A stretch of DNA of 54,787 bases from Pseudomonadota bacterium (GTDB lineage: Bacteria; Pseudomonadota; Alphaproteobacteria; Rhizobiales; Hyphomicrobiaceae): contig JAFAFW010000090.1 of NCBI GenBank assembly GCA_023423275.1, forward strand, positions 1-54,787. The letters are read 5' to 3'. The stretch's first letter is position 1. The number at the start of each line of letters is the position of its first letter. Made by a program: the position numbers and the translations under genes. Below, in pieces: positions 25,991 through 35,078 of the stretch. The notes under the pieces are model-generated. The model was not told the origin of the DNA and made no database searches. It saw only the letters and a list, made by a program, of their open reading frames with translations.

Positions 25991-27388
25991 TCAAACTTGC
26001 CCGACGGTCCCCGAGCGGTGTTCGGAGCTGACGCCCAGCGCCCGGAGCTTCCGGTGCAGAGCGGAGCGTTCCATACCGACGAATTCGGCGGTGCGCGAGA
26101 TGTTCCCGCCAAAACGGTTGATCTGGGCCAGCAGATACTCGCGCTCGAAGATCTCGCGGGCCTCGCGCAGCGGCAGCGACATCAGATGCTCCGCCCCGCC
26201 ATTGACCGGCAGAGGCACGTTGGAGCCGATTTCGTCCGGCAGCATGTCAGCCGTGATCATGCCGTCGGAGTCACCGCCAGACAGGATCATGAGGCGCTCG
26301 ATGTTGTTCCTGAGCTCACGGACGTTACCGGGCCAGTCATGCGCCTGCAGGACCGCGATCGCATCCTCTCCGATGCGGCGCGGGGCCAGTCCCGAGGTCT
26401 GCGAGATCTGCTGCACGAAATAGGCGACAAGCTCCGGAATATCCTCGCGGCGCTCGGCGAGGCCCGGCACTCTCAGCGGAACGACGTTGAGGCGGTGGTA
26501 GAGGTCTTCCCGGAAGCGCCCCTCGCCCATCTCCCGTTCGAGATCACGGCTGGTCGATGAGATGATGCGAACGTCGACGGACACCTTCTGGCTGCCGCCG
26601 ATGCGCAGGAATTTCTGCTCGACGAGGACACGCAGGATCTTTCCCTGGGTCTCCATCGGCATGTCGGCAACCTCGTCGATATAGAGGGTGCCTCCGTGCG
26701 CCTCCTCGAGCGCGCCGACCTTGCGCGGACCACCGGTCCGATCCTCGGTGCCGAACAGCTCCTCCTCGACGCGCTCAGGCACCATGGCGGCGGCGTTGAG
26801 CACCACGAACGGACCATCGGCGCGATGCGACTTGGCGTGCAGAACACGGGCGGCGAGTTCCTTACCGGCTCCGGATGCGCCGCGGATCAGCACGCGGCTG
26901 TTGGTCGGCGCCACGCGCTCGAGCTGTGAGCGGAGCTGGTTGATCGCGGTCGAGCGCCCGACCATCTCGGAGCTCTGTGTCGAGCGCTCCTTGAGTTGCT
27001 TGACCTCGCGGCGCAGGTTGGACGCTTCGAGCGCCCGCATCGTCACCAGCAACAGGCGATCGGATTTGAACGGCTTTTCGATGTAGTCGTAGGCACCGCG
27101 CCGGATCGCCGTGACCGCGGTCTCGATATTTCCGTGGCCGGAAATGATGACCACCGGCAGGTCCGGATGGACCTTCTTGATGATGGACAGCACCTCAAGC
27201 CCATCGAGCCGGCTGCCTTGCAACCAGATATCGAGAATGACGAGGTGCGGGCGCCGGTCCTCGATCGACCGCAACGCCTCGTCGCTGTCGCGTGCCAGGC
27301 GACAGCGATGTCCTTCGTCTTCCAGAATACCGGAAACCAGCTCACGGATGTCGGCTTCGTCATCGACAACCAGGATGTCAGTCGCCAT
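25991..27388 (-). CDS. ntrX: Nitrogen-assimilation response regulator NtrX
   Basis: Response regulator paired with NtrY; controls nitrogen, respiratory and envelope genes in alphaproteobacteria. 465 residues: receiver domain with the phosphoacceptor Asp53 (VILDIW), AAA+ domain with Walker A GASGAGKE (170-177) and Walker B TLYIDE (234-239), and a C-terminal Fis-type helix-turn-helix (NISRTAEFVGMERSALHRKL). The sigma-54 contact loop GAFTGA is absent: the place holds RTGGPRKVGAL. That loss is known for alphaproteobacterial NtrX, so it probably acts without driving sigma-54 opening. It follows ntrY by 49 bases. Confidence 0.96.
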   Translation of the reverse strand: MATDILVVDDEADIRELVSGILEDEGHRCRLARDSDEALRSIEDRRPHLVILDIWLQGSRLDGLEVLSIIKKVHPDLPVVIISGHGNIETAVTAIRRGAYDYIEKPFKSDRLLLVTMRALEASNLRREVKQLKERSTQSSEMVGRSTAINQLRSQLERVAPTNSRVLIRGASGAGKELAARVLHAKSHRADGPFVVLNAAAMVPERVEEELFGTEDRTGGPRKVGALEEAHGGTLYIDEVADMPMETQGKILRVLVEQKFLRIGGSQKVSVDVRIISSTSRDLEREMGEGRFREDLYHRLNVVPLRVPGLAERREDIPELVAYFVQQISQTSGLAPRRIGEDAIAVLQAHDWPGNVRELRNNIERLMILSGGDSDGMITADMLPDEIGSNVPLPVNGGAEHLMSLPLREAREIFEREYLLAQINRFGGNISRTAEFVGMERSALHRKLRALGVSSEHRSGTVGQV

Positions 27389-27437
27389 CGGTCACTCCTT
27401 GCCTTCTTGGCGATGGGCGGGCTGTGGACTCGAACGC

Positions 27438-29711
27438 CTACTCAGCTGCCACGGACGTCATATCGGTTTTGCTGCGAGACTCATTGCGAATGGGAATCGT
27501 TATGCGAACCAGGGCGCCGGAGCTGCGATCCGGGGCAGACGGAGCATCCGTCGCCTCCAGAATTCCTTCGTGCTGCTCGACGATCTTCTGCACGATGGCA
27601 AGTCCAAGGCCGGTGCCCTTGTTGCCCTTGGTCGTCACGTAGGGTTCGAACAGCCTCGACCGGTTCTGCTTCGGCAGGCCGATCCCATTATCGATGACCT
27701 CGATCACAAAACGATCCTCTACCGGGCGGACACTGGCCTCGATGCGCCCGGACCAGCCGGGAGCCGCGCTCTCGGCCGCGGTTTCGACGGCTTCGGTTGC
27801 ATTCTTCACGAGGTTTGTGACGGCCTGCGTAATCAGGCGGCGGTCGAACGAGCCGACGAGAGGTTCGGCCGGCATGATCAGGTCGTACGTCACGTTCGGA
27901 TGGCTCTCGCGGAAAAGAATGACCGGCTCCTGCACGGTGTCGCGCAGATCACCGGGCTCCATGACGGGCTTGGGGACGCGTGCAAATGAGGCGAATTCGT
28001 CGACCATGCTCTTAATATCACCAGCCTGGCGCTCGATGGTCGCAGTCAGCTTATCGAATGTCTCACGGTCTTCGATGATGACTTTGCCATATTTGCGGCG
28101 AATCCGCTCCGCCGAGAGAATGATCGGAGTAAGTGGGTTCTTAATCTCATGCGCAATGCGCCGGGCGACATCGGCCCAGGCGGACGTGCGTTGCGCGGAG
28201 ACCAGCTCGCTGATGTCGTCGAAGGTGACGACCGTGCCCTGCTCCTCGCCGCTTTCGGCTTCACGCGTGACCCGCACGGAAAACGTCCGCTCATCTCCGT
28301 TGCTGATGAGCTTGACCTGATGCTGGCCGCGATGACGGCTGCCTTGATCCTCTGCTTCCGAGAGCAGCGGCCCGAACTCGGGTACAGCCACCTCGAGCTG
28401 CTGTCCGACGAGATCCTCTGCGGGAATACCAAGCAGCTTTTCCGCCGACCGGTTGGCGAGCGTGATGCGGTTGGCACCATCAACACCGAGCACGCCTGCC
28501 GTCACACCGGACAGCACCGCTTCCATGAACCGGCGGCGCTCGATGAGCTGCTCGTTGGCCGTGACCAGGGCATCGCGCTGGGTCTTCAGCTCGGTTGTCA
28601 TCGTGTTGAAGGTCTGGGACAGGCGGCGCAAGTCGCCCTCGCCGCGACGGATGGGAAGCGTCACCTTCAGATTGCCGCGTGACACCTCCTGCGCGCCCGC
28701 GATCAACCTGCGGATCGGTGCAACGAAACGCCCCGCGAACCATAGACCGACCCAGATCGCGGCAAGCAACGCGGTCAGCGAGATCATGAAGTACATCATG
28801 CCGTGGGCGAATTTCAGTCCGCCGCGGCGACGGCGCAGTTCCTCGTATTCGGCGACGCCCGCCTGGGTTCGGCGCAGGTGTCCCATGACGTTGGGGCTGA
28901 CGCCACGGATGACATAGAGATACGAGCCCGGATAAGCGGACAGTTTCGCAACCGCTGCCACGCGGTAGGTGTTCAACGGCATGAGCAGCGGGATATGACC
29001 GGCTTCGGCCTGGGCCATGACTGACGCTGGCGGCGGCACATAGGGCAGCCGGTCGTCTTCCAGCGCCGTCACGATCGGCTTGCCGTCCTTATCGATCACG
29101 TACGCGGCCGGGAGATCCCGCAAGCCCGATTGGGCAATGAGCTGACTACGAAGCTGCTCGGGATTGTCCCGCAGCTCGTTGGCGGCATCGTCGAGATCCT
29201 TGGCCATGTTGACGATGTCGGTGCGGATCACCTGGCCGTGTTCTTCGACATAGGCATTGGCGACGTCGAGCGAGCGTTCGACGATTTCGCGCGTGCGCGT
29301 CGAGAACCATCCGTCGAGCGAGCGGGAGAATGTCGTCGTGGCGGCGACGGCGAGCAGGATCGCCGGCAAAGCGGCAATGATGCTGAACAGCAGGACGATC
29401 CGGACGTGCAATCGCGCGCCGGCCACGTGGGCTCGCCAGGCACGCGCCAAGCCGATGGCCTGCCAGGCGATCACCGCGATCATCGCCACGATCAGCAGCA
29501 CGTTGGTGAACAGGACGACGACCACGATTTCGTCGCGCGGGACGATCGGGGTCAGGCCGGTCAGGATGAAATAGGTCGCGAGGCCGGAGATCATCGACAG
29601 GACGACGATCACCAGACCGATCCAGAAGCCCACCGGGTTGGCCTCCGGGAACGGCAATCGTCCTTCGTCGAGGACGCCATCCGCCGCCGGAGTGGGATCA
29701 GCAGCCGCCAT
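27438..29711 (-). CDS. ntrY: Nitrogen-regulation sensor histidine kinase NtrY
   Basis: Membrane sensor kinase for NtrX, 757 residues. Several N-terminal transmembrane helices (about 25-50, 65-90 and 105-130), a periplasmic region, another helix near 300, a HAMP domain, a PAS domain (NRITLANRSAEKLLGI), then the histidine kinase core with the phosphoacceptor in ARRIAHEIKNPLTPI, the N box and GLGLAIV. I chose the ATG at 29711 with AGGAG upstream; a longer reading extends 76 codons through the promoter and is rejected. The gene seems to have its own promoter (see 29878-29906). Confidence 0.95.
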   Translation of the reverse strand: MAAADPTPAADGVLDEGRLPFPEANPVGFWIGLVIVVLSMISGLATYFILTGLTPIVPRDEIVVVVLFTNVLLIVAMIAVIAWQAIGLARAWRAHVAGARLHVRIVLLFSIIAALPAILLAVAATTTFSRSLDGWFSTRTREIVERSLDVANAYVEEHGQVIRTDIVNMAKDLDDAANELRDNPEQLRSQLIAQSGLRDLPAAYVIDKDGKPIVTALEDDRLPYVPPPASVMAQAEAGHIPLLMPLNTYRVAAVAKLSAYPGSYLYVIRGVSPNVMGHLRRTQAGVAEYEELRRRRGGLKFAHGMMYFMISLTALLAAIWVGLWFAGRFVAPIRRLIAGAQEVSRGNLKVTLPIRRGEGDLRRLSQTFNTMTTELKTQRDALVTANEQLIERRRFMEAVLSGVTAGVLGVDGANRITLANRSAEKLLGIPAEDLVGQQLEVAVPEFGPLLSEAEDQGSRHRGQHQVKLISNGDERTFSVRVTREAESGEEQGTVVTFDDISELVSAQRTSAWADVARRIAHEIKNPLTPIILSAERIRRKYGKVIIEDRETFDKLTATIERQAGDIKSMVDEFASFARVPKPVMEPGDLRDTVQEPVILFRESHPNVTYDLIMPAEPLVGSFDRRLITQAVTNLVKNATEAVETAAESAAPGWSGRIEASVRPVEDRFVIEVIDNGIGLPKQNRSRLFEPYVTTKGNKGTGLGLAIVQKIVEQHEGILEATDAPSAPDRSSGALVRITIPIRNESRSKTDMTSVAAE

Positions 29712-30011
29712 TAAAACGGTCTCTCCTCGAACTGCCGCGAAGGGGACATGATGCCCGCCTGCCGCCCCTGCAATGCTAACGCACTGCGTCGTTCCCGGGT
29801 CACACGATCGATGGCACGGTGGCGCGCAGTGAACACACAACAGCGCTATAACTGTGACATTTTCGCGACATAACCATCGATACCCAAGTGCGGTATCGCA
29901 TGTCAAGGCGAAGTGCGCGGATTGGCTCAAAACGGCCATTCTGCCGGGAAGCCTGTGGAAGCTCCTGGCCGTGATGGCAGCAAGCGATCCGTGCCGGGCA
30001 GCCCCTATAGC
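29712..30011. promoter_or_regulatory. ntrC-ntrY spacer with ntrYX promoter and overlapping operator-like dyad
   Basis: On the minus strand, TTGACA (29906-29901, a perfect -35) and GTATCG (29883-29878) are 17 bases apart. Between and over them lies the perfect inverted repeat CGATACC-N7-GGTATCG (29878-29898), so a regulator bound there would cover the -10 box and spacer. A second weaker pair, TTATGT and TTATAG 16 bases apart, lies closer to ntrY. This suggests ntrYX can be transcribed apart from ntrBC. The regulator is unknown; the dyad is not the GC-rich NtrC consensus. Confidence 0.5.
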
Positions 30012-31457
30012 TCAACCGCCCGGGGACTTGAAGACCTGAATATCAAGCGCCCGGATGCGGCTGCGCAGCGTATTGCGGTTGAGCCCCAGCAGCTCGGCAG
30101 CCCGGATCTGATTGCCGCGCGTTGCAGCCAGCGCGGCCGCCAACAGGGGCTGCTCCACTTCCCGGATGATGCGGTCATAGAGGCCGGGCGGCGGCAATTC
30201 CCGGCCGAAACGGGCAAAATAGCGGCCGAGATGGCCTTCCACCAATTCCGACAGTGTCGCCGCCTCGGCGCGTTCGTCATCGATGCGCGGCATGACGGCT
30301 TCGCCAAGCTCGGTATCGACGATGTCCGCCGTGATCGTGTCCTGCGGATAGAGAGCCGTCAGACGCCTGACGAGGTTTTCGAGCTCGCGCACGTTACCGG
30401 GCCACGTATGCCGCTTCAGGCGTTCCAGTGCGGCGGTCTCGATTGCTTTCTGCCCCTGACCATTGCGCCCGAGACCGCGCAGGAAGTGACGCACGAGATC
30501 GCCGACGTCCTCCAGCCGCTCGCGCAGCGGCGGCAGGCGCAGCGGCACGACGTTGAGCCGGTAGAACAGGTCCTCGCGGAACAGGCCCTGCTGGATCTGG
30601 CTCTTCAATTCCCGGTGCGTGGCGGCGATGATCCGCACGTTGGTGCGCAGCGGGCTGCGGCCGCCAACGGTTGTATATTCGCCTTCCTGGAGAACGCGGA
30701 GCAGACGGGTCTGCGCTTCCATCGGCATATCGCCGATCTCGTCGAGAAACAGCGTCCCGCCTTCAGCCTGCTCGAAGCGGCCCTGCGTCCGTGTTTGCGC
30801 CCCGGTGAAGGCGCCTTTCTCATGGCCGAACAGCTCGCTTTCGATCAACTCGCGCGGGATGGCCGCCATATTGATGGCAACGAACGGACCGCTGCGCCGG
30901 CGGCCGTAGTCGTGCAGCACGCGCGCCACGAGTTCCTTGCCGGTGCCGGACTCGCCGGAGATCATCACCGTCAGATCCGACTGCGTGAGACGGGCGAGAA
31001 CACGGTAGATTTCCTGCATGGCCGGTGAGCGGCCGATCAGCGGCAGCTCCTCGCCTTCTGCTTCAGCCGAGCTGCGCAGAACCCGCCGTCCCGGCTCGGC
31101 CAGGGCACGGCCGACCACGCTGACCAGTTCGTTGAGGTCGAACGGCTTGGGGAGATATTCGTAAGCCCCCTTCTCGGCCGCGGTCAGGGCTGTCATCAGC
31201 GTGTTCTGCGCGCTCATGACGATGATCGGCAGCTCGGGCCTGAGCTTCTTGATGCGCGGGATCAGCTCGAAGGCGTTTTCATCGGGCATCACCACGTCGG
31301 TGACAACCACATCGCCCTCGCCTTGGCTCACCCAGCGCCACAAGGTGGCGGCGTTGCCGGTGGCGCGCGGCGCATATCCCGCGCGGGCCAGGGCCTGATT
31401 GAGCACCGTGCGGATGGCGCTGTCGTCGTCGGCAATGAGAATAGTGCCACGGGCCAT
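30012..31457 (-). CDS. ntrC: Nitrogen-regulation response regulator NtrC
   Basis: Sigma-54-dependent activator of nitrogen-assimilation genes, phosphorylated by NtrB. 481 residues: receiver with Asp54 (VVTDVVMPDE), AAA+ domain with Walker A GESGTGKE, an intact GAFTGA (215-220) and LFLDEIGDM, and a Fis-type helix-turn-helix (GNQIRAAELLGLNRNTLRSRI). It starts three bases after the ntrB stop. Intact GAFTGA marks it as a true enhancer-binding activator, unlike its neighbour NtrX. Confidence 0.97.
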   Translation of the reverse strand: MARGTILIADDDSAIRTVLNQALARAGYAPRATGNAATLWRWVSQGEGDVVVTDVVMPDENAFELIPRIKKLRPELPIIVMSAQNTLMTALTAAEKGAYEYLPKPFDLNELVSVVGRALAEPGRRVLRSSAEAEGEELPLIGRSPAMQEIYRVLARLTQSDLTVMISGESGTGKELVARVLHDYGRRRSGPFVAINMAAIPRELIESELFGHEKGAFTGAQTRTQGRFEQAEGGTLFLDEIGDMPMEAQTRLLRVLQEGEYTTVGGRSPLRTNVRIIAATHRELKSQIQQGLFREDLFYRLNVVPLRLPPLRERLEDVGDLVRHFLRGLGRNGQGQKAIETAALERLKRHTWPGNVRELENLVRRLTALYPQDTITADIVDTELGEAVMPRIDDERAEAATLSELVEGHLGRYFARFGRELPPPGLYDRIIREVEQPLLAAALAATRGNQIRAAELLGLNRNTLRSRIRALDIQVFKSPGG

Positions 31458-31460
31458 GGG

Positions 31461-32606
31461 CTAACCTTCTGACCTGTTCGGGAGACGGATATCCTGCATC
31501 GGCAGGAGGACTCGGAAGATGGTCTTCTTGGGCTCGGATTCGCACTCGATGATGCCGCCGTGATCGCCGATGATCTTGGCGACCAGGGCGAGTCCGAGCC
31601 CGGAGCCGGTTCTTTTGGTCGTCACGAACGCATCGAACAGATGCGGCTTCAGATGATCGGGCACGCCCGGGCCGTTGTCCTCGATCTCGATCATCAAGGG
31701 CAGACTGACGCGCGCGCTGCTGCCCGGAACCGAGAGCCTGACACCCGGACGAAACGCCGTCGTCAGCATCACGCGGCCGGGTTCGTTGCCCTCATGGACG
31801 GCTTCGACGCTGTTCTTCACGAGATTCAGGAACGCCTGCACCAGCTTGTCCCGGTTCGCGGGCACCGGCGGCAAGGACGGATCGTAGCGCTCGATGATCT
31901 TGATGCCGCTGCCGAAGCCCGGCTCGGCGATGCGGCGCACGTGATCCAGTACGTCGTGGATGTTGACCGGCTCCTTGGCCAGCGGGCGCTCGTCGCCGAA
32001 CACCTCCATCCGGTCGACCAGATTGCGGATGCGGTCGGTTTCCTTGCAGATGAGCTGCGCCAGCGCGCGGTCGGAGTCGCTCAGCGCCGGTTCGATGAGC
32101 TGCGCCGCGCCACGAATCCCCGACAGCGGGTTCTTGATCTCGTGCGCCAGGACGGCGGCCATGCCCGACACCGAACGGGCCGCAGCGCGGTGCGTGAGCT
32201 GGCGTTCGATCATCTGCGCCATGGAACGCTGCTGCAGCATCAGCAGAATGATGGCCGGCTGCTCGGGTAGTGGTCCGCTGTGCACGTCCACCAGCCTCAC
32301 GCCATCGATGCGCGGGCTCGTCACTTCCACGCCGTACTCGTTGACGGACGCCCCCGTGCGGCGCACCTGCTCCACCAGGCTCGTCAGCGGACAGCCGAAC
32401 GTGACCAGATCGGGGAGCCGGTGGCGTTTGAGCATCGCCTGGCTGCCCGAAAAGAACTGCTCCGCGGCCGGGTTTGCGTAGACGACGCGGTCATCCTCGG
32501 CGAGCGCGAGGATGGCATGAGGAAGCGAGGCCAGCAGAAGATCGTGCTGGACATGACGCGGTCCGCTGCTCTGCTGGGGACGCTCGCGGGCCATGTCCAT
32601 GCTCAT
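31461..32606 (-). CDS. ntrB: Nitrogen-regulation sensor histidine kinase NtrB (NRII)
   Basis: Cytosolic kinase/phosphatase for NtrC, governed by PII proteins. 381 residues: N-terminal PAS domain (about 20-120), H box VLAHEIKNPLSGIRG with phosphoacceptor His155, N box NLVKNSVEAV, and catalytic DNGPGV and GSGLGLALV. No transmembrane segments. Its ATG overlaps the dusB stop (ATGA), the conserved dusB(nifR3)-ntrB-ntrC operon. Confidence 0.97.
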   Translation of the reverse strand: MSMDMARERPQQSSGPRHVQHDLLLASLPHAILALAEDDRVVYANPAAEQFFSGSQAMLKRHRLPDLVTFGCPLTSLVEQVRRTGASVNEYGVEVTSPRIDGVRLVDVHSGPLPEQPAIILLMLQQRSMAQMIERQLTHRAAARSVSGMAAVLAHEIKNPLSGIRGAAQLIEPALSDSDRALAQLICKETDRIRNLVDRMEVFGDERPLAKEPVNIHDVLDHVRRIAEPGFGSGIKIIERYDPSLPPVPANRDKLVQAFLNLVKNSVEAVHEGNEPGRVMLTTAFRPGVRLSVPGSSARVSLPLMIEIEDNGPGVPDHLKPHLFDAFVTTKRTGSGLGLALVAKIIGDHGGIIECESEPKKTIFRVLLPMQDIRLPNRSEG

Positions 32607-33610
32607 GCGGCTTGCTCCATGGCGTGCTCGTAGAAGGCATCGAGGCCATCGAGCACACGGTCGGCGTCATCGTCCTGGCAGAGACGGGCGCGCCAGGATT
32701 TGGCGAGAGCGGTGGCGATGCCGCTCTGTTCGAGATACCAGCCGATGTGCTTGCGCGCGTTCCGCAGACCCAGCGCGCTGCCGTAATAACTGAGCATTCC
32801 GCGCACGTGGGTGACGGCGATGCGGGCCTGCATGCGCAAACCGGGCGCACCAGGATCCTGTCCCTCGTTCAAGGCGGCGGCGATGCGGCCCGGCAGCCAT
32901 GGCGCGCCGTAGGCGCCGCGTCCGATCATGACCCCATCGGCACCGGATAAGGAGAGCGCGCTGACGGCATGATCTACGGAGCACACATCCCCGTTGACGA
33001 TCACCGGGACGGAGACGGCCTGCTTGACCTTGCGCACGAAGGCCCAATCCGCCGTGCCCTTGTAGAATTGACAGCGGGTGCGGCCGTGCACCGTGATCAT
33101 CTGCACACCTGCCTCTTCCGCCTGACGGGCGATCTCGGGGGCATTGAGCTGGGCTTGATCCCAGCCCATCCGCATCTTGAGCGTCACGGGCACCTGCACG
33201 CTTTTCACGACGGCTTCGACCAGCGAGAGCGCATGGCAGGGGTCGCGCATGAGTGCCGAGCCGGACAGTTTTCCGGTCACGTGCCGGGCCGGGCAGCCCA
33301 TGTTGATGTCGATGACGTTGGCACCCAGATCCTGCGCGACGCGAGCGCCTTCCGCCATCCAGCGGGCTTCACGGCCGGCGATCTGTATGACAAAAGGCTG
33401 GATGCCGTCGCCCACGGCCTTCCTCAGGACGTCCGGGCGGGCGCGTACCAGTTCTTCGCTGGCCACCATTTCGGAGACCACGAGGCCAGCGCCAAGCGTG
33501 TTGGCTTGTTGACGGAAAGGAAGGTCCGTAACACCGGACATCGGCGCAAGCAGAACCGGGTTCGCGAGTTGCAGCGATCCGATGCGCAAAGAGTTGCAGG
33601 TGCTGTGCAC
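32603..33610 (-). CDS. dusB: tRNA-dihydrouridine synthase DusB (NifR3)
   Basis: FMN enzyme reducing specific uridines of tRNA to dihydrouridine. About 335 residues. LAPMSGVTDLPFR, the catalytic-Cys segment INMGCPARHVTGKLSGSALM, and VHGRTRCQFYKGTADW are all typical. The start is uncertain: a TTG at 33640 lies only ~16 bases from the predicted transcription start and lacks a ribosome site, so I took the GTG at 33610, which places LRIGS near the N-terminus as in relatives. First gene of the dusB-ntrB-ntrC operon. Confidence 0.94.
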   Translation of the reverse strand: MHSTCNSLRIGSLQLANPVLLAPMSGVTDLPFRQQANTLGAGLVVSEMVASEELVRARPDVLRKAVGDGIQPFVIQIAGREARWMAEGARVAQDLGANVIDINMGCPARHVTGKLSGSALMRDPCHALSLVEAVVKSVQVPVTLKMRMGWDQAQLNAPEIARQAEEAGVQMITVHGRTRCQFYKGTADWAFVRKVKQAVSVPVIVNGDVCSVDHAVSALSLSGADGVMIGRGAYGAPWLPGRIAAALNEGQDPGAPGLRMQARIAVTHVRGMLSYYGSALGLRNARKHIGWYLEQSGIATALAKSWRARLCQDDDADRVLDGLDAFYEHAMEQAA

Positions 33611-33662
33611 GAAGCGTCTGCCTACAATTTGATCAATCAAAGGAAGTGATCAACAGTTGGGC

Positions 33663-33698
33663 AGATTAGGCTGCCGGTTTGTACTTCGCAAGTGCGAA
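33663..33698 (-). promoter_or_regulatory. Predicted dusB-ntrBC promoter with a 14-bp dyad on the -35 box
   Basis: On the minus strand TTGCGA (33691-33686) and TAATCT (33668-33663) are 17 bases apart. The dyad TTCGCA-AG-TGCGAA (33685-33698) covers the -35 box. The layout suggests repression of dusB-ntrBC or dual control of it and ispDF, which is transcribed the other way. The binding protein is unknown. Confidence 0.45.
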
Positions 33699-33794
33699 AT
33701 TGCGCGTTTTGGCGTCCAGATTGCCTCAGCCTTGCCACCACAGTAAGCGTGGGGCGCATAACTCGGCATCATATCGAGAAGAGGATTGGCTCCG

Positions 33795-34994
33795 GTGCGC
33801 AGTGCTGCGGTGATCGTTGCTGGCGGACGCGGTGTCCGGGCAGCGGCGGACGGTGGAATTCCAAAGCAGTATCGCGACCTCCTCGGACGCCCGGTTCTGG
33901 CTTGGACTGTCGAAACCTTTGCCCGTCACCCCGCGATCGATGCCGTGCAGGTGGTCATCGGTGCTGAGGACCGTGCGCTCTATGATGCCGCAGTTCAGGG
34001 CATCAGCGCCCAGTTGCTGCCCCCGGTTGTCGGCGGTCGCACGCGGCAGGCGTCCGTGTGGGCCGGGCTTCAGGCGCTTCAGGCCAGCCCGCCAGATCGC
34101 GTTCTGATCCACGATGCGGCGCGTCCGCTTATCGATGCGGACATCATCAGCCGCGTGATCGATGGACTGGGCCGGCACGATGGCGTCATCGCTGCGACGC
34201 CGGTCAGCGATACGCTGAAGCGCGCGGACGAGGAGCGACGCATCACCGATACGGTGGCTCGTGACGGGTTGTGGCGTGCCCAGACCCCGCAGGGGTTTGC
34301 CTACGCAAAGATCCTTGAGGCACACGTTGTCGCGAGGTTGAAAGGGTATGAGAAGCTTACGGATGACTCTGCAATTGCTGAGCTGGCTGGCCTACGCGTG
34401 GCCGTTACCGAGGGCAGCGCCCGCAACATCAAGATCACGACCACGGAGGACTTCATTTTGGCGGAGCGCCTGATCGGGGCAACGGCCGAGACGCGGACAG
34501 GCACGGGCTTTGATGTGCATCGGTTTTGTGACGGCGATCACGTCTGGCTGTGTGGTGTCAGGATCGCACACGCACACGGGCTGGAGGGTCACTCCGACGC
34601 GGACGTCGGACTGCATGCGCTTACCGATGCGGTGCTCGGCGCGATCGCCGATGGCGATATCGGACAGCATTTCCCTCCCAGCGATCCGCAATGGAAGGGC
34701 GCGGCGTCGCATATTTTCCTGCGTGATGCCGCAAGACGCGTCCGCGCGCGTGGCGGACGCGTCCAGAATGTCGACGTGACGATTCTGTGTGAGGCGCCGC
34801 GTGTCGGTCCCCACCGGGACGCCATGCGTGCCGTTATCGCCGACTGCCTGGGCGTCGGTGTCGATCGGGTGGGCGTGAAAGCAACGACGACGGAGGGGCT
34901 TGGCTTTACCGGCCGCCGCGAAGGCATCGCGGCCATGGCGAGTGCGACGGTTGCGTTGCCTGTGGGCAAGGGCCCTGATTCAACAGTGGAATGA
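33795..34994 (+). CDS. ispDF: Bifunctional IspD/IspF (MEP cytidylyltransferase / MECDP synthase)
   Basis: Catalyses two non-consecutive steps of the MEP isoprenoid pathway. 399 residues. The N-terminal IspD half has AAVIVAGGRGVRAAADGGIPKQY (nucleotide loop) and VLIHDAARPLI; the C-terminal IspF half starts RTGTGFDVHRF, with GHSDADVGLHALTDAVLGA and TTTEGLGFTGRREGIAA. Fusion of the two is common in alphaproteobacteria. I chose the GTG at 33795 because AGAGGA lies nine bases upstream; the TTG at 33786 is too close to that site. Confidence 0.95.
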   Translation: MRSAAVIVAGGRGVRAAADGGIPKQYRDLLGRPVLAWTVETFARHPAIDAVQVVIGAEDRALYDAAVQGISAQLLPPVVGGRTRQASVWAGLQALQASPPDRVLIHDAARPLIDADIISRVIDGLGRHDGVIAATPVSDTLKRADEERRITDTVARDGLWRAQTPQGFAYAKILEAHVVARLKGYEKLTDDSAIAELAGLRVAVTEGSARNIKITTTEDFILAERLIGATAETRTGTGFDVHRFCDGDHVWLCGVRIAHAHGLEGHSDADVGLHALTDAVLGAIADGDIGQHFPPSDPQWKGAASHIFLRDAARRVRARGGRVQNVDVTILCEAPRVGPHRDAMRAVIADCLGVGVDRVGVKATTTEGLGFTGRREGIAAMASATVALPVGKGPDSTVE

Positions 34995-35078
34995 CGAACG
35001 TTGACTTGCATCGGCCGGCAGAATCGCCGATCAAGGACATCTACGTTGTATCTCCACTGGCCATCCGGGGGTTGCCCT

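Noticed and set aside
29810..29826. TGGCACG-like sigma-54 element near 29813
   Set aside because: It is on the plus strand with no plus-strand gene downstream, and the -12 GC element does not fit.
29712..29939. 76-codon N-terminal extension of NtrY
   Set aside because: It reads through the promoter region and is Cys/His-rich; ATG 29711 has a ribosome site and a normal N-terminus.
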